A stretch of 64,000 nucleotides of DNA from JAOUEA01 sp038249195 (lineage in GTDB: Bacteria; Actinomycetota; UBA4738; HRBIN12): positions 245,879 to 309,878 of the forward strand of contig JBBRWM010000004.1 in NCBI GenBank assembly GCA_038249195.1. The letters run 5' to 3'. Below the pieces are notes generated by a model, which worked only from the letters and a program-made list of their open reading frames with translations, did not search any database and was not told the origin of the DNA. Of this stretch, positions 59,658 through 64,000 are shown one piece after another. The translations under genes were made by a program, and so were the position numbers. Position 1 is the stretch's first letter. Every line of letters begins with the position of its first letter.

Positions 59658-60878
59658 ATGGACGTGCAGATACGCCCGATCCGGGCCGAGGAGTTCGCCA
59701 CGTACCTGCGCGTGCTCGAAGCCAGCGCTCATGGCCGGGTCTCGGACGAGGAGGTCGAGGTCGAGCGCTCGATCGCCGAGTACGAGCGGCAGTTGGCGGC
59801 GTTCGACGACGAGACCGTGGTGGGCGGTTCGTTGGTCGCGACCTTTCGGGTCTCGGTGCCGGGCGGGGAGACGGTGCCGGCGGCGGGGATCAAGCACGTG
59901 GGGGTCCTGCCCAGCCATCGCCGGCGGGGCATCAACACCGCGCTGATGCGCGCGCAGCTCGATGACGCGGTCGCGCGCGGCGAGTGCCTCGCCCTGCTCC
60001 ATGCCTCGGAGGGCGGCATCTACCGACGCTTCGGCTTCGGCCAGGCCACGTTCCTGGGAGACCTGCGCATGGAGACGGGCAGGGCGGCGTTCCTGCCCGG
60101 CTACCAACCGCAGGGACGGGTCAGGCTGCTCGAGCGGGACGACGCGCTCCCACGGATGCGTCCCATCTATGACGCCGTGGCTGCGGCTCGCCCCGGCATG
60201 GTCGCGCTCGACGATCGTTGGTTCTCGTGGCGGTTCACCGCGCCGCATCACCAGAAGGAGTCGCCCTGGTACTACGCCATCCATGAGACCGAGGCCGGCG
60301 AGCCCGACGCGTACGCCGTGTACGAGGTGAAGCACGATTGGCCGGGTGAGGTGCCCAGGCTCGAGCTCACCGTCCACGAGGCCATGGCGCTCACGCCCCA
60401 GGCCACCGCGGACATCTGGCGGTTCGTGTTCGACATCGACCTGGTGCAGCTGGTGATCGCGGGGATGCGGCCGGCGGACGACCCCTTGCTCTGGCTGCTG
60501 GTCGAACCGCGGCGGATGCGCTTCACGCTCACCGACGGGATGTACGCGAGGCTCGTCGACGTGCCCGCTGCCCTTGAGGCGCGCGGCTATGCGTCCGACG
60601 GGCGGATCGTCTTTGAGGTTCGCGACGACTTCTGGTCGCGGAACGACGGGAGGTTCGCGCTCGCGGCATCCGCAGGCTCGGCGACGTGCGAGCGCACCGA
60701 CGAGGCGCCGGACCTCGCCTGCGCCGTCAGCGCGTTGGGCGCCACCTACCTGGGCGGCACGACGTTCTCTCAACTCGTCGCGGCCGGGCAGATCGAGGAG
60801 CGAACCCAGGGAGCGTCGGCCCGGGCGGACGCGATCTTCCGCTCCGAGCCCGCCCCCTGGTGCTCGCTGCCGTTCTAG
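59658..60878 (+). CDS. Eis-like GNAT acetyltransferase
   Basis: A 406-residue protein with an N-terminal GNAT domain and a C-terminal sterol-carrier-like domain, the Eis (enhanced intracellular survival) layout. VGVLPSHRRRGINTALMRAQ has the acetyl-CoA loop, LLHASEGGIYRRFGFGQAT follows, and the C-terminal FEVRDDFWSRNDGRFALAA and YLGGTTFSQLVAAG are typical. Eis relatives acetylate amine groups, including aminoglycosides, but the substrate here is unknown. TACAGT (59646-59651) ends 6 bases before ATG 59658 and there is no Shine-Dalgarno, so it is probably leaderless. Confidence 0.9.
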   Translation: MDVQIRPIRAEEFATYLRVLEASAHGRVSDEEVEVERSIAEYERQLAAFDDETVVGGSLVATFRVSVPGGETVPAAGIKHVGVLPSHRRRGINTALMRAQLDDAVARGECLALLHASEGGIYRRFGFGQATFLGDLRMETGRAAFLPGYQPQGRVRLLERDDALPRMRPIYDAVAAARPGMVALDDRWFSWRFTAPHHQKESPWYYAIHETEAGEPDAYAVYEVKHDWPGEVPRLELTVHEAMALTPQATADIWRFVFDIDLVQLVIAGMRPADDPLLWLLVEPRRMRFTLTDGMYARLVDVPAALEARGYASDGRIVFEVRDDFWSRNDGRFALAASAGSATCERTDEAPDLACAVSALGATYLGGTTFSQLVAAGQIEERTQGASARADAIFRSEPAPWCSLPF

Positions 60879-60927
60879 GGTTCGGCTCGGCCCCGGGCCG
60901 CAGGGGTCCGGACCGAGCGCATCGTCC

Positions 60928-60978
60928 TCAGCAGCAGTCCGGCGGGCAGCAGTCCGCTGGGCAACAGGGATCGTTCAT
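60928..60978 (-). CDS. 16-residue peptide with three Cys-Cys pairs (putative metal-binding microprotein)
   Basis: The ORF encodes MNDPCCPADCCPPDCC. The peptide is built of three five-residue units (NDPCC, PADCC, PPDCC), and the DNA shows a matching 15-bp tandem repeat. AAGGAGGTG (60993-60985), a full match to the 16S anti-Shine-Dalgarno, lies 6 bases before the ATG. It reads away from the arsR-arsC operon on the opposite strand. Nothing on the minus strand follows closely, because the next gene downstream is antisense. Six Cys in 16 residues point to metal or metalloid chelation. It could instead be a leader peptide, or chance. It is too short to judge by homology. Confidence 0.5.
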   Translation of the reverse strand: MNDPCCPADCCPPDCC

Positions 60979-61042
60979 GCGTTCCACCTCCTTCCCGAGC
61001 TCATCCGGGGCCGCTTGCGGGTCGTGGCGCTCTCGCCGGCCC

Positions 61043-61070
61043 TTGATACATCGACAACCGTCGATACGTT
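61043..61070 (+). promoter_or_regulatory. arsR promoter with operator palindrome
   Basis: TTGATA (61043-61048), a 16-bp spacer and TACGTT (61065-61070). The perfect inverted repeat ATCGAC-AACC-GTCGAT (61050-61065) fills the spacer and touches the -10, the usual position of an ArsR operator. A second inverted repeat TTGACAG-N13-CTGTCAA (61069-61095) lies directly downstream. Confidence 0.65.
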
Positions 61071-61098
61071 GACAGAACACATAGACCACTGTCAATGT

Positions 61099-61440
61099 GT
61101 GAGCGTGAAGTTGGTCGGCGTCATCACCGAGGAATGCTGCCCCCAGGTGCTCCGGGCGCCGCTCGGAGCAGCGGAAGCGGAGGAGATGGCGGCCGCCCTC
61201 GGCGTGATCGCGGACCCGGCACGGCTCCGCCTGCTCTCGCTCCTGGCGACGGCCGAGGATCGCGAAGCGTGCGTATGCGATCTCACCGAGCCGTTGGGCC
61301 TCAGCCAACCAACGGTGAGCCACCATCTCCGGGTGCTGGCCGAGGCCGGGCTCGTCGAGCGTGAACAACGGGGTCGCTGGGCGTTCTTCCGGCTCGTGCC
61401 CGAACGACTCGCGATCTTGCGGGAGGCGTTGGTGCCCTGA
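61099..61440 (+). CDS. arsR: ArsR family arsenic/metal-responsive repressor
   Basis: A 113-residue winged-helix repressor. Near the N-terminus is a Cys pair (ITEECCP, residues 13-14 from this start), and the metal motif EACVCDLTEPLGLSQPTVS has C58-x-C60 before the recognition helix. The N-terminal pair plus the later Cys resembles the As(III) site of Corynebacterium glutamicum ArsR (C15, C16, C55) in addition to the classical C-V-C. GTG 61099 is the first in-frame start; GTG 61105 is an alternative. It is co-transcribed with arsC, whose start overlaps its stop. The operator lies just upstream. Confidence 0.92.
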   Translation: MSVKLVGVITEECCPQVLRAPLGAAEAEEMAAALGVIADPARLRLLSLLATAEDREACVCDLTEPLGLSQPTVSHHLRVLAEAGLVEREQRGRWAFFRLVPERLAILREALVP

Positions 61441-61844
61441 CGGCTCCCCCCGAGGTCCTCTTCGTATGCGTGCACAACGCCGGCCGCTCGCAGATGGCTG
61501 CGGCGCTGCTCGATCACCACGCGCGGGGCCGGGTGCGCGTGCGATCCGCGGGCAGCACGCCGGCGAACGAGATCAACCCGGCCGTGGTCGCAGCCATGGG
61601 GGAGCTCGGCATCGACCTGTCGAGGGCGTTCCCCAAGCCCTTGACGAACGAGGCCGTGGAAGCCGCGGACGTCGTGATCTCGATGGGCTGCGGCGACGCC
61701 TGCCCGATCTTCCCGGGCAAGCGCTACCTCGACTGGGATCTCCCCGACCCGAGCGGCAAGCCGATCGCGGACGTCCGTCCGATCCGCGACGAGCTCGACG
61801 AGCGAGTGCAAGGGTTGCTCGGCGAGCTGCTCGGATCCGCCTGA
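61437..61844 (+). CDS. arsC: Arsenate reductase, LMW-phosphatase type, with CTG start
   Basis: A 135-residue ArsC. The catalytic loop is C-x5-R in VLFVCVHNAGRSQMAAALL, and the resolving Cys region is ISMGCGDACPIFPG. DWDLPDPSGKPIADVRPI is the conserved C-terminal part. The first Cys must be included, and the GTG at 61470 lies after it. The only in-frame start-like codon upstream, close to the arsR stop, is CTG 61437, which overlaps the arsR stop as CTGA and has GGGAGG 10 bases before. A rare CTG start is therefore inferred. It reduces arsenate to arsenite using mycothiol or thioredoxin. No ArsB/Acr3 export gene is in the window. Confidence 0.87.
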   Translation: MTAPPEVLFVCVHNAGRSQMAAALLDHHARGRVRVRSAGSTPANEINPAVVAAMGELGIDLSRAFPKPLTNEAVEAADVVISMGCGDACPIFPGKRYLDWDLPDPSGKPIADVRPIRDELDERVQGLLGELLGSA

Positions 61845-61957
61845 GGGCGTGGTCGGGACCGAAGAAAGAGATGCCCCGTGCCCCGAGGTACCCTTCGGGT
61901 CGTTCGATCCGGCGACCGAAGCGGTCGTACCGGCGGATCGTGGAGAGGGAGGGAACC

Positions 61958-62389
61958 TTGTCCAGCACTGCTATCAAGCGCCCCGGCGTGGTCACGTTCA
62001 TCGGGGTCATCCTCTACATCCAGGCGTTCCTAGCGCTCACGGCGGCCGTTGTGTCGCTGGCGTTCAAGGATCGGCTGAACGACGTCAGCATCAACGGTGA
62101 GACGCTCACGAACGGCTCGATCTACGCGACGGCGGCGATCGAGGCCGTCATGGCGGTCATCCTGTTCATCGTGGCCGCCGGCCTCATGCGCGGAAGCCAC
62201 GGGTTCCGCCTGTTCGTCGCGGTGGTCGAGGCACTTCGCATGGCGTCGGCGCTCGTCCTGATGATCTTCCACCGCAGCGGCGCGTTCGTGGAATCCGGGC
62301 TCGCGACGTTGCTCATCGGCGTGTTCGTCCTGTGGGCGCTGTATGGGCACGAGAAGTCCGAGGACTATTTCGAGAGCACCGGCGGGTAG
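61958..62389 (+). CDS. Small membrane protein with four predicted helices
   Basis: A 143-residue integral membrane protein (PGVVTFIGVILYIQAFLALTA, then a helix around AIEAVMAVILFIVAAGLM, FRLFVAVVEALRMASALVLM and GLATLLIGVFVLWALYG). No family function was recognised. TTG 61958 has GGAGGG 4-7 bases upstream; GTG 61940 is in frame but lacks spacing. It follows arsC by 113 bases, in which no other gene was seen, and is followed by a strong hairpin. Confidence 0.78.
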   Translation: MSSTAIKRPGVVTFIGVILYIQAFLALTAAVVSLAFKDRLNDVSINGETLTNGSIYATAAIEAVMAVILFIVAAGLMRGSHGFRLFVAVVEALRMASALVLMIFHRSGAFVESGLATLLIGVFVLWALYGHEKSEDYFESTGG

Positions 62390-62402
62390 CGGCACGTCGG
62401 TC

Positions 62403-62439
62403 CGCTCCCGGGGATGTCCGCGCGACACCCCCGGGGGCG
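62403..62439 (+). terminator. Terminator hairpin after the membrane protein gene
   Basis: An 11-pair outer stem (one G-T), an A-C mismatch and a four-pair inner stem TGTC-CGCGC-GACA form a long hairpin 14 bases after the stop at 62389. There is no U-tract. Confidence 0.65.
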
Positions 62440-62496
62440 CCCGACGGCAGAAGGAGTGCGTGTGATCCGGGCCCTCGGCGAGGGTGACGGCCGCCG

Positions 62497-63606
62497 ATGA
62501 GGTATCGGCGCATGCTCATCGAGCAGGAATCGCCGGAGGAGCTCGGCTACGCGAAGATCCGCAACAACCTGTCCGAGAGCTCGGTCGCCGATCGTCGATT
62601 CGACGCGATCGACGTGGATCTGTCGGGCCTTCCCCTCCACTACGGTGACCACCGCGGGGAGCCCGAGCTCCGCGCGTTGATCGCAGCCCAAGGCGCAGAT
62701 CCCGCGATCGGACCGGACGATGTGCTGTTGACCGCGGGGGCCGCCGGCGCGCTCTTCATCGTCGCGACGACGCTGCTGGACCGCGACGCGCATCTGGTGG
62801 TGGTACGTCCCAACTACGCCACCAACCTCGAGACCCCTCGTGCCATCGGTTGCGACATCACCTACGTCGATCTGTCGTTCGAGGACGGCTTCCGCACGCC
62901 GATCGAGCGCATCGAGGAAGCCGTCCGTCCGAACACCGCTTACATCAGCGTGACGTGCCCCCACAACCCGACCGGCACGATGCTGTCCTGGGCGGAACTG
63001 GCCCAGCTCGACGCGATCGCGGAGCGCGCCGGCTGCCTGCTCCTCGTGGATGAGACGTACCGCGACCTCGCCTTCGGCACCCCGCATCCCTCGGCCGCGG
63101 GCTTGAGCACGCGCATCGTCGCCGTGTCGTCGCTCTCCAAGGCCTACGGTGCCCCAGGCCTCCGGCTCGGCTGGCTCATCACGCGGAACCGCGATGCGTA
63201 CGAGCGGTTCCTCGCGGCCAAGGAGCAGATCGGCATCTGCACCGGGATCCTGGACGAGACGGTCGGCCTGGCGGTGCTCCGACGACGTGATCCTTGGCTC
63301 TCCGAGAGCGGGGGCGTGAACCGGGAGCGACGGCGGATCGTGTCGGCTTGGGTGCAGCGCGACGCGCGGATCGCTTGGGTCGAGCCGGCCGGTGGCGTGG
63401 TGTGCTTCCCGCGCATCTCGGTGGAGGGCTTCGACCCCGGTCGCTTCCATCGCTCGTTGCTGGAGCATCACGGGACGTACGTGGGACCGGGGCATTGGTT
63501 CGAGATGCCGGGCAACCACGTACGGATCGGGTTCGCGTGGCCCACGGAGGCTCAGCTGCGCGACGGTCTCGCGGCGATCTCGTCGGTCCTCAACGAGCAG
63601 TCGTAG
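62497..63606 (+). CDS. PLP-dependent aminotransferase, class I/II
   Basis: A 369-residue fold-type I aminotransferase. LLTAGAAGALFIVATTLLD, CPHNPTGTMLSWAEL with the PLP-Asn, VDETYRDLAFG and SSLSKAYGAPGLRLGW with the PLP lysine identify it. WFEMPGNHVRIGFAWPTEA gives the late Arg. The substrate is unknown, and the short N-terminus is typical of the LL-DAP/aspartate-like subgroup. ATG 62497 or ATG 62512 may start it; neither has a strong Shine-Dalgarno. Confidence 0.9.
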   Translation: MRYRRMLIEQESPEELGYAKIRNNLSESSVADRRFDAIDVDLSGLPLHYGDHRGEPELRALIAAQGADPAIGPDDVLLTAGAAGALFIVATTLLDRDAHLVVVRPNYATNLETPRAIGCDITYVDLSFEDGFRTPIERIEEAVRPNTAYISVTCPHNPTGTMLSWAELAQLDAIAERAGCLLLVDETYRDLAFGTPHPSAAGLSTRIVAVSSLSKAYGAPGLRLGWLITRNRDAYERFLAAKEQIGICTGILDETVGLAVLRRRDPWLSESGGVNRERRRIVSAWVQRDARIAWVEPAGGVVCFPRISVEGFDPGRFHRSLLEHHGTYVGPGHWFEMPGNHVRIGFAWPTEAQLRDGLAAISSVLNEQS

Positions 63607-63728
63607 CTCTTGGAGCAACGGCGGGTCGGAGGGTCGCCCGTGATGTCCACACCGCTACCACGATGACGGCCAAAGCCATCGGCCATCGGCGGGTCGTCCA
63701 TCGGATGTGCGTGTCGCATCCGGCGTGG

Positions 63729-63772
63729 GGCCTCAGCGCCCAGGGGCCTCAGCGCCCCAGGGGCCTCAGCCG
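63729..63772. repeat. Short tandem repeat at the end of the DUF222-like gene
   Basis: About two and a half near-identical units of GGGGCCTCAGCGCCCA lie just outside and within the last codons of the minus-strand gene. They probably arose by slippage. Confidence 0.6.
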
Positions 63773-64000
63773 GTTCCGGCCAACTCCGATGGACGGTGCC
63801 CGGTGAAGGAGGGCGCATCAAGGAACGGCTCGGGCAACAGCACGGGCTCCGGCAAAGGCTCCGGCTCGGGCACCAACTCCGGCAAAGGCTCCGGCTCGGG
63901 CCCGGCTCGGTAGCGGGTGCCGTCGGGTCGCAGCCATCGCAGGTGGCCACCTGCTCCGCGCCGCACCGACCAGCCCAGCTCGTGCACGAGGCGGTGGTGG
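63766..64000 (-). CDS. DUF222/HNH-type protein, C-terminal fragment (5' end outside window)
   Basis: The frame is open to the window edge on the minus strand and ends at 63766, giving about 78 residues. HHRLVHELGW, then GHLRWLRPDGTRYRAG, is the typical end of actinobacterial 13E12/DUF222 HNH endonuclease-like proteins. A Pro/Glu/Leu repeat tail (PEPEPLPELVPEPEPLPEP) follows, built on a tandem DNA repeat. The catalytic HNH Cys/His are upstream, outside the window. These proteins are common and often multicopy, with unclear function. Confidence 0.7.
   Translation of the reverse strand, partial: HHRLVHELGWSVRRGAGGHLRWLRPDGTRYRAGPEPEPLPELVPEPEPLPEPVLLPEPFLDAPSFTGHRPSELAGTG

Noticed and set aside
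60928..60978. Cys-rich peptide as a cysteine-attenuation leader
   Set aside because: No co-directional gene follows within a leader distance; the next minus-strand gene is more than 1.4 kb away behind an opposite-strand gene. The leader idea is less likely than a stand-alone peptide, though not excluded.
63729..63906. Repeats near the window end as a CRISPR array
   Set aside because: The units are short, adjacent, without unique spacers, and mostly encode the Pro/Glu/Leu tail of the partial gene.

Overview
The window looks like chromosomal DNA from a high-GC actinobacterium (Actinomycetota). The signs are about 70% GC, heavy GTG/TTG start use, 1-8 base gene overlaps, TTGACN/TANNNT-type promoters, several apparently leaderless genes, Eis-type and maleylpyruvate-isomerase-type families, and a DUF222/HNH-like protein tail. 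No rRNA, tRNA, CRISPR array, integrase or transposase was found, and the lineage cannot be resolved further by eye.

The dominant theme is catabolism of N-methylated amines. Bases 1-7037 (+) hold the end of a GcvT-domain protein, a corrinoid protein, a small 'virulence factor'-family protein, a pterin-binding methyltransferase, a [2Fe-2S]/ASKHA corrinoid activator, a non-pyrrolysine MttB-type methyltransferase and a MetF-like reductase. Together these form a corrinoid route that would move a methyl group from a quaternary amine to tetrahydrofolate. Bases 8421-13491 (-) are a heterotetrameric sarcosine oxidase operon (soxB-yjbR-like-soxD-soxA-soxG), divergent from an IclR regulator and a PLP lyase. 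Bases 34575-39874 (+) add a Rieske oxygenase with the quaternary-amine-type Glu ligand and a complete dimethylglycine/sarcosine dehydrogenase. Oxygenase, dehydrogenase and oxidase would make an oxidative betaine-to-glycine route alongside the corrinoid one.

Between these blocks are a Zn peptidase, an acyl-CoA dehydrogenase, the oxidative pentose phosphate genes pgl, zwf and gnd (15581-20990), and a Tat lipoprotein flavin amine oxidase (22151-23824). An envelope module spans 23886-33413: lipoprotein, two ABC ATPases and an FtsX-type permease, divergent from two tandem OmpR/histidine-kinase pairs and an acidic exported protein. Four copies of an 11-bp-period (T/C/A)CTCA direct repeat lie upstream of the transcription units of this module and suggest one regulon.

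Bases 39924-48841 carry an arginase-fold protein with altered metal ligands, a ribokinase/nucleoside hydrolase pair, TetR divergent from a phytoene-dehydrogenase-like flavoprotein coupled to an NDP-forming acyl-CoA synthetase, and a Tat-exported phosphoesterase. Bases 48908-59446 hold lipoproteins, another acyl-CoA dehydrogenase, an EamA transporter, a DAO-family flavoprotein, ilvD-thrC, and two secreted proteins, one with a TolB-like propeller. The last 5 kb has an Eis-like acetyltransferase, an arsR-arsC operon with a clear operator, an aminotransferase and a partial DUF222/HNH protein.

The most unusual item is a 16-codon ORF at 60928-60978 (-). It encodes a peptide with three Cys-Cys pairs, has a perfect Shine-Dalgarno sequence, and lies divergent to arsR-arsC; it is a candidate metal(loid)-binding microprotein.
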